A stretch of DNA of 64,000 bases from Tsuneonella sediminis (GTDB lineage: Bacteria; Pseudomonadota; Alphaproteobacteria; Sphingomonadales; Sphingomonadaceae), in the NCBI RefSeq assembly GCF_051912845.1, contig NZ_JBNCBU010000001.1, positions 248,001 to 312,000 on the forward strand. The letters are read 5' to 3'. Below, one piece after another: positions 54,962 to 62,967 of the stretch; position 1 is the first letter of the stretch; each line of letters begins with the position of its first letter. Below the pieces are notes generated by a model. The model was given only the letters and a program-made list of their open reading frames with translations. It had not been told where the DNA came from and did not search any database. The translations under genes and the position numbers were made by a program.

Positions 54962-55411
54962 ATGCGCATTGCCATCGCTTCGGACCACGCCGCCATCGAG
55001 CTCAAGACAGCCTTGCGCGAGTGGTTGATCGACCAGGGCCATGAGGTCGCGGATCTGGGTCCCGACAGCCACGACAGCGTCGACTATCCCGATTACGGCT
55101 ACAAGTTGGCCGAGGTGGTCGCGGAAGGGACCGCCGAGCGCGGAATTGCCTTGTGCGGATCGGGCATCGGCATCTCGATCTCGGTTAACCGCAACGCCGG
55201 CGTGCGCTGCGCGCTCGTTTCGGAGCCGCTGTCGGCCGCGCTTGCGCGCGAGCACAACGACGCCAACGTCGTCGCCTTGGGCGCGCGCCTCATCGGCATC
55301 GACCTGGCGAAGGCCTGCGTCGCCGCCTTCCTCGACACCGATTTTGCCGGCGGGCGCCACCAGCGCCGGGTCGACAAGCTATCCAACCCGCCTTCCAGGG
55401 AGACGGCATGA
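54962..55411 (+). CDS. rpiB: Ribose-5-phosphate isomerase B
   Basis: Interconverts ribose 5-phosphate and ribulose 5-phosphate in the pentose phosphate pathway. The 149-residue protein has the RpiB/LacA marks IAIASDHAAIELKTALREW, DYPDYGYKLAEVV and the catalytic Cys in IALCGSGIGISISVNR. The ATG at 54962 is preferred; a GTG three codons earlier sits in the leader. Its stop overlaps the glyA ATG (ATGA), a common alphaproteobacterial rpiB-glyA pair. Confidence 0.96.
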   Translation: MRIAIASDHAAIELKTALREWLIDQGHEVADLGPDSHDSVDYPDYGYKLAEVVAEGTAERGIALCGSGIGISISVNRNAGVRCALVSEPLSAALAREHNDANVVALGARLIGIDLAKACVAAFLDTDFAGGRHQRRVDKLSNPPSRETA

Positions 55412-56748
55412 CTATTTCCGAGCTTGGGACCGCTGCCCTCGCCCGCAACGAGAGCCGGGACGACCCGCTGACCCGGTTCTGGTGTGACGACCTCGAGACG
55501 GCGGACCCTGCGGTGGCCGAGGCCATTCGCCACGAACTCGACCGGCAGCGCAACCGGATCGAGTTGATCGCGTCCGAGAACATCACGTCGAGCGCCGTGC
55601 TCGAGGCGACCGGGAGCGTCTTCACCAACAAGTACGCCGAAGGCTACCCGGGCAAGCGCTATTACGGCGGGTGCGAATATGCCGACGTAGTCGAAAACCT
55701 CGCGATCGAGCGCGCGAAGCAGCTTTTCGGCTGTGAATTCGCCAATGTTCAGCTCAACAGCGGCAGCCAGATGAACCAGGCCGTGTTCCTCGCGCTGCTG
55801 CAGCCGGGCGACACCTTCATGGGCCTCGATCTCAACTCGGGCGGTCATCTCACCCACGGGTCGCCGGTCAACATGAGCGGCAAATGGTTCAATCCCGTAA
55901 GCTACGGCGTGCGCAGGGACGACGAGTTGATCGACATGGAAGCGGTCGCTGCGACCGCGCGCGAGCACAAGCCCAAGTTGATCATCGCCGGCGGCACGGC
56001 CTATTCGCGCGTTTGGGACTGGGAAGCCTTCCGCAGGATTGCTGACGAGGTCGGCGCCTACCTCATGGTCGACATGAGCCACATCGCGGGCCTTGTTGCG
56101 GGCGGCGCCCACCCCTCCCCCATGCCGCACGCTCACGTTGTCACTACGACAACGCACAAGAGCCTGCGCGGCCCGCGATCCGGCGTGATCCTGTGGAACG
56201 ACGAGGCGCTGACCAAGCCGCTCAACATGGCGGTCTTTCCCGGGCTCCAGGGCGGCCCGCTGATGCACGTCGTCGCGGCCAAGGCGGTCGCGTTCGGCGA
56301 GGCGTTGCGTCCCGACTTCAGGGAGTATGCTCGCCGGATCGTCGAAAATGCCCGGGCGCTCGCTCAGGGCGTCGAAGCGGGCGGGCTGCGCGTGGTGTCG
56401 GGCGGCACTGACAACCACTCGATGCTGGTCGACCTCACGCCCAAGGACGTGACGGGCAAGGCGGCCGAACACGGCCTCGACCGCGCATACCTTACCTGCA
56501 ACAAGAACGGCATCCCTTACGACACCCGCAGTCCCTTCGTGACGAGCGGGATCCGCCTTGGTTCGCCAGCCGGAACCACTCGCGGGTTCGGGCCTGACGA
56601 ATTCCGCACGATCGGCGGTCTGATTGCCGAGGTGGTCGACGGCCTGTCGCGCAACGGCGCGGAAGGCGATGCGCAGGTGGAACAGAGCGTTCGCCGCCGC
56701 GTAGCGGAACTGTGCGATGCATTTCCCGTCTATCCCGGAAGGAGCTGA
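55408..56748 (+). CDS. glyA: Serine hydroxymethyltransferase
   Basis: PLP enzyme that moves a one-carbon unit between serine and tetrahydrofolate. The 446-residue protein has IELIASENITSSAVLEATGS, YAEGYPGKRYYGGCEYADVV, the PLP-lysine motif VTTTTHKSLRGPRSG and YDTRSPFVTSGIRLG-type C-terminal text. It overlaps rpiB by 4 bases; a small membrane-protein gene starts one base after its stop. The folate product feeds TrmFO and nucleotide synthesis elsewhere. Confidence 0.98.
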   Translation: MTISELGTAALARNESRDDPLTRFWCDDLETADPAVAEAIRHELDRQRNRIELIASENITSSAVLEATGSVFTNKYAEGYPGKRYYGGCEYADVVENLAIERAKQLFGCEFANVQLNSGSQMNQAVFLALLQPGDTFMGLDLNSGGHLTHGSPVNMSGKWFNPVSYGVRRDDELIDMEAVAATAREHKPKLIIAGGTAYSRVWDWEAFRRIADEVGAYLMVDMSHIAGLVAGGAHPSPMPHAHVVTTTTHKSLRGPRSGVILWNDEALTKPLNMAVFPGLQGGPLMHVVAAKAVAFGEALRPDFREYARRIVENARALAQGVEAGGLRVVSGGTDNHSMLVDLTPKDVTGKAAEHGLDRAYLTCNKNGIPYDTRSPFVTSGIRLGSPAGTTRGFGPDEFRTIGGLIAEVVDGLSRNGAEGDAQVEQSVRRRVAELCDAFPVYPGRS

Positions 56749-56749
56749 C

Positions 56750-56977
56750 ATGGACCAGAACGATCCCAACAAGCGCGGCGGCCAGGACTGGGTCGAGGAC
56801 GTGAAGTCCGAGGTTTCGGGCATGGCCAAGGAAGGCATGCACCACCCCTCGACCAAGCCGGTGCTCGCCGGCGCCGCGATCGGCGCGCTTGCCGGTGCGC
56901 TTCTGCCGGTGGTCAGCTGGCCGCTCGGCCTCGCGGCCGGTGCGGGCATCGCGCTTTACAACCGCGTCAAAAAGTAG
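56750..56977 (+). CDS. Small membrane protein between glyA and nrdR
   Basis: A 75-residue protein. The N-terminus is hydrophilic (DQNDPNKRGGQDWVEDVKSE) and the C-terminal half is a Gly/Ala-rich hydrophobic hairpin, KPVLAGAAIGALAGALLPVV and SWPLGLAAGAGIALYNRVKK. GGAAGGAG lies 6 bases before the ATG at 56750, supporting that start over an in-frame ATG within glyA. It is flanked by glyA (1 base) and nrdR (14 bases), so it is probably in the same operon. Unknown function. Confidence 0.75.
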   Translation: MDQNDPNKRGGQDWVEDVKSEVSGMAKEGMHHPSTKPVLAGAAIGALAGALLPVVSWPLGLAAGAGIALYNRVKK

Positions 56978-56991
56978 GGACCGCGTTCCGG

Positions 56992-57456
56992 ATGCGGTGT
57001 CCGTTCTGCGCGCACGAGGATTCGCAGGTCAAGGATAGCCGCCCGGCCGAGGACGGCGCCGCAATCCGCCGTCGTCGCCAATGCGACGGGTGCGGCGCGC
57101 GCTTCACGACGTTCGAGCGCGTACAGCTGCGTGAGGTGTCGGTCCTGAAATCTGACGGCAAGAGCCAGCCGTTCGATCGGTCCAAGCTCGAGCAGTCGAT
57201 CGCGCTCGCGTGCCGCAAGCGCGGGATCGCGCAGGAGCGTATCGACCAGCTCGTCAGCGGCATCCAGCGGCAGCTCGAGACATCCGGCGAGAACGAGGTA
57301 CAGGCTGCTCGGATCGGTGCGCTGGTGATGGAAGGACTCCAGCGGCTCGACTCGGTCGCGTACATCCGGTTCGCCAGCGTCTATCGCGATTTCGACGATC
57401 CGCGCGACTTCGAGGAATTCGCAGGCTCCGTTCGCGACGCGGGCGGGAGGGACTGA
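56992..57456 (+). CDS. nrdR: Transcriptional repressor NrdR
   Basis: Zinc-ribbon and ATP-cone repressor of ribonucleotide reductase genes. The 154-residue protein starts MRCPFCAHEDSQVKDSRPAE, giving a Cys pair, with the second pair in RRRQCDGCGARFTTFERVQL; the ATP-cone spans LKSDGKSQPFDRSKLEQSIA to YIRFASVYRDFDDPRDFEEF. NrdR senses the ATP/dATP ratio. The glyA-(small gene)-nrdR order is widely conserved in alphaproteobacteria. The nrd genes and NrdR boxes are not in this window. Confidence 0.97.
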   Translation: MRCPFCAHEDSQVKDSRPAEDGAAIRRRRQCDGCGARFTTFERVQLREVSVLKSDGKSQPFDRSKLEQSIALACRKRGIAQERIDQLVSGIQRQLETSGENEVQAARIGALVMEGLQRLDSVAYIRFASVYRDFDDPRDFEEFAGSVRDAGGRD

Positions 57457-57522
57457 AACCGCTTTCCCTTGTCGCCGGGATCCATCATGATGATGGCCTC
57501 GATCGGTCGGGGGAGAACAGTC

Positions 57523-57813
57523 GTGCGAACCATGTACCTGGGCCTGGTGCTTCTTTCGACCGCCGCCGTCGCGGCCGCGCAGGATCCCGAAGCCGCGGTC
57601 CATCCGGAAAAGGCGGTTCCGGCCGCGAGCGACGCGGCCCCGGTTCCTGCCGATGACAAGATCTGTGTCACCCGGACCATGATCGGCAGCAACATGCCCC
57701 GCAGGATCTGCCGAAGCGCAGCGCAGGTGCGCAAGGACGGCAAGCGACCCACCCTCCCGGTCGATCCGTCGATCACGCTCGACAATTTCGAAGGTCGCGC
57801 CGGGCAAAACTGA
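57523..57813 (+). CDS. Small exported two-cysteine-motif protein
   Basis: A 96-residue protein with a signal peptide (TMYLGLVLLSTAAVAAAQ) and an Ala/Pro-rich linker. It then has KICVTRTMIGSNMPRRICRS, where the two Cys are 14 residues apart. The pattern K-I-C-x6-G-S-x-M-P-x3-C-x2-A recurs in the protein at 59122-59421, so the two look like paralogues. The GTG at 57523 has GGGAG about 8 bases upstream; earlier ATGs at 57487-57493 are possible but would give a long n-region. Function unknown. Confidence 0.72.
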   Translation: MRTMYLGLVLLSTAAVAAAQDPEAAVHPEKAVPAASDAAPVPADDKICVTRTMIGSNMPRRICRSAAQVRKDGKRPTLPVDPSITLDNFEGRAGQN

Positions 57814-57858
57814 CCCGGCTTTCCATAATTCCCTCCGCGCGCTAGGCGCCGCGGGATC

Positions 57859-58578
57859 ATGAAACAGGCCCCGCCCGTCATCGTCCTCGTTCGCCCCCAA
57901 CTGGGCGAGAACATCGGCAAGGCCGCGCGCGCGATGCTCAACTTCGGGCTTGAGGACATGCGGCTCGTTTCGCCCCGAGATGGATGGCCCAACCCCGCCG
58001 CGGGGCCGGCCGCTTCCGGGGCGGACATCGTGCTGGAAAAGGCCCAAGTGTATGACACCGTGGCCGATGCCGTCGCCGATTGCGCGCACGTCTATGCGAC
58101 GACCGTGCGCAAGCGCGGCGTGACCAAGCCGGTCGTCACGCCGGCGGAGGCCGCATCCCAGATGCACGGACGCGCCGGTCGCAGCGCGATCCTGTTCGGA
58201 CCCGAGCGCTCAGGCCTCGAAACCGACGACGTCGCTCTCGCCCGCGCAATCCTCACGGTGCCGATCAATCCGGCTTTCGGTTCGCTCAATCTCGCGCAGG
58301 CGGTGATAATCGTGGCTTATGAGTGGTCGAAGGGCGAGGCGCTCGCCAGCCCGACCGCCGAGGACCTGCTACCCCCGGCTCCGCAGGAGCACCTCGACGG
58401 GATGATCGCCCAGCTCGAGGCGATGCTGGAACCCAAGGGTTTCTTCCGGCCGGAAAGCCGCGCGGCGTCGACCCGCCGCACACTGCGCAGCCTGCTCACG
58501 AAGCCGGGCTGGAACCACCTCGAGGTGCGCACGCTGCGCGGCGTGCTCAGCCACCTTGCCAAGCCGGATCGGGACTAG
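57859..58578 (+). CDS. TrmJ/SpoU-type RNA 2'-O-methyltransferase
   Basis: A 239-residue SPOUT-class enzyme that methylates ribose 2'-OH, probably at tRNA position 32. The family start is VIVLVRPQLGENIGKAARAM, the deep-knot SAM site is AILFGPERSGLETDDVALAR followed by VPINPAFGSLNLAQAVIIVA, and a C-terminal helical extension, as in TrmJ, follows. It is assigned to the TrmJ branch by length and C-terminus. Its stop overlaps the convergent chorismate mutase by 4 bases. Confidence 0.92.
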   Translation: MKQAPPVIVLVRPQLGENIGKAARAMLNFGLEDMRLVSPRDGWPNPAAGPAASGADIVLEKAQVYDTVADAVADCAHVYATTVRKRGVTKPVVTPAEAASQMHGRAGRSAILFGPERSGLETDDVALARAILTVPINPAFGSLNLAQAVIIVAYEWSKGEALASPTAEDLLPPAPQEHLDGMIAQLEAMLEPKGFFRPESRAASTRRTLRSLLTKPGWNHLEVRTLRGVLSHLAKPDRD

Positions 58579-58886
58579 CTCCTCAACCGGTCCCATTCGC
58601 CGAATTCATAGGCGATCGACGCCTCGACCAGGCGGTCCCAGATATCGGCGATGGCATCGGCGGGAAGACCGCGTCCGGCTGCGTCGGTTACAGCCGCGGC
58701 GATCACCTGCGCCTTGCGGGTCTCGTCGCGAACGCTTGCGCGGTCCTGCTTGATGTGCGCCGCGGCACGCATGTAGCCGAACCGCCGGTCGAGCAATTCC
58801 ATGAGCGCGCGGTCAGTCGCGTCGACCCCGGCGCGGACTTCGGTCATCGTCATGCAATCGGCGGGCAAGGTAAGGGTATCCATCAT
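58575..58886 (-). CDS. Chorismate mutase (AroQ type)
   Basis: A 103-residue single-domain AroQ chorismate mutase, converting chorismate to prephenate for Phe and Tyr synthesis. Catalytic-type residues are in the helical core: RAGVDATDRALMELLDRRFG, HIKQDRASVRDETRKAQVIA and the final WDRLVEASIAYEFGEWDRLR. No signal peptide, so cytosolic. Two ATG codons lie side by side at 58886 and 58883; the start cannot be settled. It converges on trmJ with a 4-base overlap, and a 235-base gap on its other side leads to an exported protein. Confidence 0.88.
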   Translation of the reverse strand: MMDTLTLPADCMTMTEVRAGVDATDRALMELLDRRFGYMRAAAHIKQDRASVRDETRKAQVIAAAVTDAAGRGLPADAIADIWDRLVEASIAYEFGEWDRLRS

Positions 58887-59121
58887 GACGGGCGCGTTGG
58901 CCCGGCGGGTTCGATTTGTCGAGTGCCGGGGAGGTGATTCCCTTTCGATCGAACTCGTCAGCTACGAAAGCCGCACCGGCAGGAACTGGCGCCGCCTTCC
59001 CAGCGGCCGCCTGCGCCATGGACCGCAATGCATCCTCTTCATCGCATGGCGCACGGCAACTCTCTTCGGCTTGTCCAATCGGCTTTTTGGTGATTAGTCG
59101 CAATTTTTCAGGATCGATATC

Positions 59122-59421
59122 ATGCGTAAGATCGCTGCCACGCTTCTCGCCATTGCGCTGGTCACTCCGGCCATGCCCGCTCAGGCTGCAAACAAGGACG
59201 ACGGTCCTGCGGAAGGCGCCAAGAAGGAAAAGAAGATCTGCCGCCAGGTCCTGGTGACCGGTAGCCGAATGCCCAAACAGGCCTGCAAGACTGCGCGGGA
59301 ATGGGCGACCGAGGCTTACAACAACGACGGGAGCGACCTGCAGGTGAAGGCTGTCGGCTCTTCATTAGAGAACCAGGACGCGGCGTCGAGCATGGGCGGG
59401 GCGAGCACCGGTCCCCGGTAA
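59122..59421 (+). CDS. Small exported two-cysteine-motif protein (second copy)
   Basis: A 99-residue protein with a signal peptide (RKIAATLLAIALVTPAMPAQ, cleavage near AQA), a charged linker, and the motif KICRQVLVTGSRMPKQACKT. It shares the K-I-C-x6-G-S-x-M-P-x3-C-x2-A pattern with the 57523-57813 protein. The C-terminal part is Ser/Gly/Ala rich. AGGAT lies about 9 bases before the ATG. Proteins with this short motif are scattered through sphingomonad genomes in my recollection; their function is unknown. The cysteines could form a disulfide in the periplasm. Confidence 0.72.
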   Translation: MRKIAATLLAIALVTPAMPAQAANKDDGPAEGAKKEKKICRQVLVTGSRMPKQACKTAREWATEAYNNDGSDLQVKAVGSSLENQDAASSMGGASTGPR

Positions 59422-59584
59422 TCGTTTGGATTGACAGTGCGGATGCGTGCCTCTAGGCGCGCGCTTCGCAATTGGCTCCGCATCCCGGTGAAGCGGTGGC
59501 CGCGCCCGGCATCAGGCCAGGCGGTGCGATGCCGGGTTGAATGGCCGCGAATGGCGCGGTCCAGCAAATCGAAGGAACGACATC

Positions 59585-60199
59585 ATGTCGAAGCGCAAGA
59601 GCGCCAAGCACAAACTCGACCGCCGGATGGGCGAGAACATCTGGGGTCGTCCCAGCAGCCCCGTCAACCGCCGCTCCTATGGCCCCGGCCAGCATGGCCA
59701 GCGCCGCAAGGGCAAGACGAGCGACTTCGGCCTGCAGCTGCGCGCCAAGCAGAAGCTCAAGGGATACTACGGCGACGTCACCGAGAAGCAGTTCAAGGCG
59801 ACCTATGCCGAGGCCGCGCGGATGAAGGGCGACACCGGCCAGAACCTGATCGGCCTGCTCGAGCGCCGGCTCGACATGATCGTCTACCGCGCCAAGTTCG
59901 CGCCGACGATCTTCGCCGCGCGCCAGATCGTTTCCCACGGGCACATCCGCGTCAATGGCGTGAAGTGCAACATTGCCAGCCGTCGCGTGGCGGCCGGCGA
60001 CGTCATCAGCCTGGGTGAAAAGGCCAAGGAAATGGCGCTCATCATCGAGGCGCAGAGTCTGCCCGAGCGCGACATCCCCGACTATGTCAGCCCCGACGGC
60101 ACCGACAAGGTGACCTTCACCCGCGTGCCGACTCTCGACGAGGTGCCCTACCCGGTCACCATGGAGCCTAACCTGGTGGTCGAGTTCTACTCGCGCTGA
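59585..60199 (+). CDS. rpsD: 30S ribosomal protein S4
   Basis: Primary rRNA-binding protein of the small subunit, 204 residues as usual. It starts SKRKSAKHKLDRRMGENIWG, has the S4 RNA-binding domain LIGLLERRLDMIVYRAKFAP and VSHGHIRVNGVKCNIASRRV, and ends LVVEFYSR. This is the alphaproteobacterial form without the zinc-binding N-terminal cysteines. AAGGAA precedes the ATG at 59585, while an upstream in-frame ATG at 59537 is disfavoured. It is a single-gene unit ended by a clear terminator. Confidence 0.98.
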   Translation: MSKRKSAKHKLDRRMGENIWGRPSSPVNRRSYGPGQHGQRRKGKTSDFGLQLRAKQKLKGYYGDVTEKQFKATYAEAARMKGDTGQNLIGLLERRLDMIVYRAKFAPTIFAARQIVSHGHIRVNGVKCNIASRRVAAGDVISLGEKAKEMALIIEAQSLPERDIPDYVSPDGTDKVTFTRVPTLDEVPYPVTMEPNLVVEFYSR

Positions 60200-60222
60200 T
60201 CCGGTTCAATCCAGAACACGAG

Positions 60223-60251
60223 AAGGGCGGTCCGTGCGGGCCGCCCTTTTT
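60223..60251 (+). terminator. Rho-independent terminator after rpsD
   Basis: Arms AAGGGCGGTCC and GGGCCGCCCTT (60223-60233 and 60238-60248) with a GTGC loop, ending in a five-T run (60247-60251), 23 bases after the stop of rpsD. On the other strand it lies just beyond the stop of the HupE-type gene (60266), so it may serve both. Confidence 0.9.
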
Positions 60252-60265
60252 CGTTGAACAGCCGA

Positions 60266-61510
60266 TCAACCGGGCTTCGCGCGGCGCGGAACGCGCCGCG
60301 TGACATGGATCAGCGCCAGGACGTACAGGACCGCGATGGCCCAGATTCCATGAGCGAGGAGGGCATCGATGCTCCCGACCAGCGCCGCGCCAGTTCCGAG
60401 TGTGCGATTGGCGATCCATGTCAGTGCGACGACCGCGACGATCCCGCCGATCGCTTTCCGCAGAAGGCCGAACCACGGAGCGCGCGCCAGGACCACGAGC
60501 GGAGGCACGACGGCGGCGGCGAGGGACAGTTGCACGATCTCTATCCCCAGGTTGAAACCAAGCAGGCTGGCCGCCGTGCTGGCTGCGCCCGCCTCCGCGT
60601 CGCTCAGCAGGGTCGCAAATGCGAGCCCGTGCACCAACCCGAAGGCCAGCGCGATATAATGCTCGCGTTCTGCGATCAACGGTCGGAGGGCGTGGATTGC
60701 CGACAGCAGCACAGACACCGCGATGGCGATCTCGACAGGAGCCACCGGCAGGCGCCACCCTCCCAGCGTGGCCCCGACCAGTGTGACGCTATGACCGATC
60801 GTGAACGCGGTGACGATCGCGGCAAGCCGCAGCAGCGTTCCGCGCATCGGGCGAGGTGCCGACCACCGCCCGCCTTCCGCAACCAGCGGCGCGGGAAGGA
60901 GCAGCGCAATCAGGAACAGGAGGTGGTCGTATCCGTGCAGGATATGCTCGATACCGAGCCGCAGGGAACCGATCAGTACCGTCATAGGCCTTGCCCTTGC
61001 GACATCCACCGCAAGGGTCGTGCTGCCCGACCTGAGTGCGCCCAGCACGTGCGGCTCGCGGCCCTCCTCGCCCAGAAGGAAAAGCGCAAAGTGGCCCGGC
61101 AATTCGTTCAGGAGAACGGTCCACTCGATCACGAACTCGCGGGCCGACGTGCCCCGGGGCGGGACGAGCGATGCCACGGCGTGCAGGTCGGGCGGGCCGG
61201 CAATCTGTTTGAACTCGACCTTGTCGATTCGAACCGACCACAGCCTGCCCTCGGGCGAGGTGACGCGCAGGTGATCGGAAAGATAGCTGCGCGCGCGGTC
61301 TTCCGACAGGCGATCCGGGCCGACGGGGTTGCCGGTGGCATAGGCGTATTCGCCTTGCGGCACGGTTATATCGGCCCGGACCCATCCCTCGCCGACCATC
61401 AGGACAATTTCCGAATTGGGCGTGAGGTGAGCGCCTGCCGGCATGCACCATCCCGCAACCAACGCCGCCGCGATGCGAAACAGGAATGCCGCCCGCCTAG
61501 CCCCGATCAT
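60266..61510 (-). CDS. HupE/UreJ family membrane protein with N-terminal exported domain
   Basis: A 414-residue protein: signal sequence (AAFLFRIAAALVAGWCMPAG), a beta-rich exported domain of about 150 residues, then about seven membrane helices of the HupE/UreJ type: GIEHILHGYDHLLFLIALLL, VTAFTIGHSVTLVGATLGG, ALAFGLVHGLAFATLL and LGFNLGIEIVQLSLA. The His-rich helices suggest nickel or cobalt permeation, known for HupE proteins. The start is ATG at 61510, which overlaps the TPR gene's stop (ATGA). No hydrogenase or urease gene is here. Confidence 0.85.
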   Translation of the reverse strand: MIGARRAAFLFRIAAALVAGWCMPAGAHLTPNSEIVLMVGEGWVRADITVPQGEYAYATGNPVGPDRLSEDRARSYLSDHLRVTSPEGRLWSVRIDKVEFKQIAGPPDLHAVASLVPPRGTSAREFVIEWTVLLNELPGHFALFLLGEEGREPHVLGALRSGSTTLAVDVARARPMTVLIGSLRLGIEHILHGYDHLLFLIALLLPAPLVAEGGRWSAPRPMRGTLLRLAAIVTAFTIGHSVTLVGATLGGWRLPVAPVEIAIAVSVLLSAIHALRPLIAEREHYIALAFGLVHGLAFATLLSDAEAGAASTAASLLGFNLGIEIVQLSLAAAVVPPLVVLARAPWFGLLRKAIGGIVAVVALTWIANRTLGTGAALVGSIDALLAHGIWAIAVLYVLALIHVTRRVPRRAKPG

Positions 61511-62895
61511 CCGTGTGAGAACCACGCCAGCGCGGTCTGCGGCTCGAAAATTGCCGGATTGATCGCGCGTGCCGCCGCGCGGGCATCAGCAGCGCCTTGG
61601 CGATCGCCTTCCAACGCGAGGATCTCGGCACGCAGGGCATGAAGCGATGCGCTGCGCCACCCGCTCTTCTCGGCGCGATCCAACTGGTCGAGCGCGGCGC
61701 CGTTAAGGCCGTTCTGAACGAGCGCATTTGCCAACAGCAACCGCGATTCCCCGTACGGCCGGTTGGCAAGATTGCGCCGCGCGAGCGCCAGTGCCCGCGC
61801 TGGCGAGCCGAAGACCAGCTCGTGTTCGACCGCATGGCCGAGGGCGGCTTCGGGCGCGAGGTCGATCCGGCGGCTCCACTCGCGGGAGGCGCGCCGGGCC
61901 CAATCGCGTGCTTCGCCGGGCTGCCCCGCGCTCCGCAGGAGCATGGCGAGCGCGTCCATTGCCTCTGCGCTTCCGCTGCGTTCGGCGACCCGCCTCATGA
62001 TGGCGATACCCTTCCCGAGTTCTCCATCCATCGCGCTCGCCTGTGCAATGTGGGCTTGGGTGAGCCAGTAACCGGGAAAGACCCGGTCGGCCTCTTCGAA
62101 CAGGCGGCGCGCCTCGGCAATGTCGCCGCGCGCGAGTTCCGCAGCGCCGATCCGCAGTGCGGTGGTGGCAATCGCATAGGGCGAGGGCCGCCTCTGCTTT
62201 TCGAGCGAAGTGCGCATCGCGGCAATCGCCATATCGAATTCGCCGCGTGCCATGTCGAGGACGGCCATCCGCAGCAAGGCGCCGGGAGCGCCGGTGGCCT
62301 GCGCGGCGGCATAGTGGTCCCGCGCGCGGCCCATGTCTCCGCGGTAGAACGCCACGTCGCCCGCCAATGCTGCGGCGGCCGCCCTTTCACTGCGGTCGGG
62401 GGCGACCCACCGGTCGAGCAGGCGGAGGGTTGCCGCGACCTCGTCGAGGCGGTGCGAGGCAAGGCCGATTTCGGCGTAGGCTAGAACGGGGCCGCCAGGT
62501 GCTTCGGCCAGTTGCATCCCCCGTCTCACGGTCTCGCGGGCCTGCGCGAGATCGGCGTAATCGCCCGACAGGCGAAAGCGGTCAAGACGCGCGAGAGCGA
62601 GTCCCTCGTGGCGCACCCAGTCGCTGGGAAAGGCTGCGACCATGGCGCGTTTCCGTTCGACCTCCTCGTCGAGAGCAGCGATCGCATCGGTGTAGGTTGC
62701 GGGGCCGAGGACCGGGCGGGGAACCTGCCACGTCCCCTCGGCCTGCGATGGGCGCTCGCGCGAGAGAAGGAAATCTCCCGCGACGACGATCGCAAGGGCG
62801 AGCGCGGCCCACGCGATCCAATTCCATACCCTGCCCTCCGGGCCCTGCCGGCCCGCAGGCGATGGCGTGGATCGGGGCGCGAACGACGTCGTCAC
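61507..62895 (-). CDS. Membrane-anchored TPR protein coupled to the HupE-type gene
   Basis: A 462-residue protein with one N-terminal membrane helix (WIAWAALALAIVVAGDFLLS) after a basic leader. The remainder is a run of tetratricopeptide-type helix pairs (ALARLDRFRLSGDYADLAQA, VAFYRGDMGRARDHYAAAQA, LARGDIAEARRLFEEADRVF, NALVQNGLNGAALDQLDRAE). TPR domains bind other proteins. It starts at GTG, since no suitable ATG is near, and its stop overlaps the HupE-type ATG. It is probably a partner of the HupE-type protein, by position only. Confidence 0.82.
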   Translation of the reverse strand: MTTSFAPRSTPSPAGRQGPEGRVWNWIAWAALALAIVVAGDFLLSRERPSQAEGTWQVPRPVLGPATYTDAIAALDEEVERKRAMVAAFPSDWVRHEGLALARLDRFRLSGDYADLAQARETVRRGMQLAEAPGGPVLAYAEIGLASHRLDEVAATLRLLDRWVAPDRSERAAAAALAGDVAFYRGDMGRARDHYAAAQATGAPGALLRMAVLDMARGEFDMAIAAMRTSLEKQRRPSPYAIATTALRIGAAELARGDIAEARRLFEEADRVFPGYWLTQAHIAQASAMDGELGKGIAIMRRVAERSGSAEAMDALAMLLRSAGQPGEARDWARRASREWSRRIDLAPEAALGHAVEHELVFGSPARALALARRNLANRPYGESRLLLANALVQNGLNGAALDQLDRAEKSGWRSASLHALRAEILALEGDRQGAADARAAARAINPAIFEPQTALAWFSHG

Positions 62896-62967
62896 GCCAC
62901 CTCTTATGGCCGCTGCGTCCGGGTATGGAAAGGTTGGAGCGGGAGCCTGTCCGGTGCGCGCTCGGCG

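Noticed and set aside
55099..56949. 616-codon open frame opposite rpiB/glyA
   Set aside because: It covers the complements of two certain genes; its long openness is explained by high GC content.
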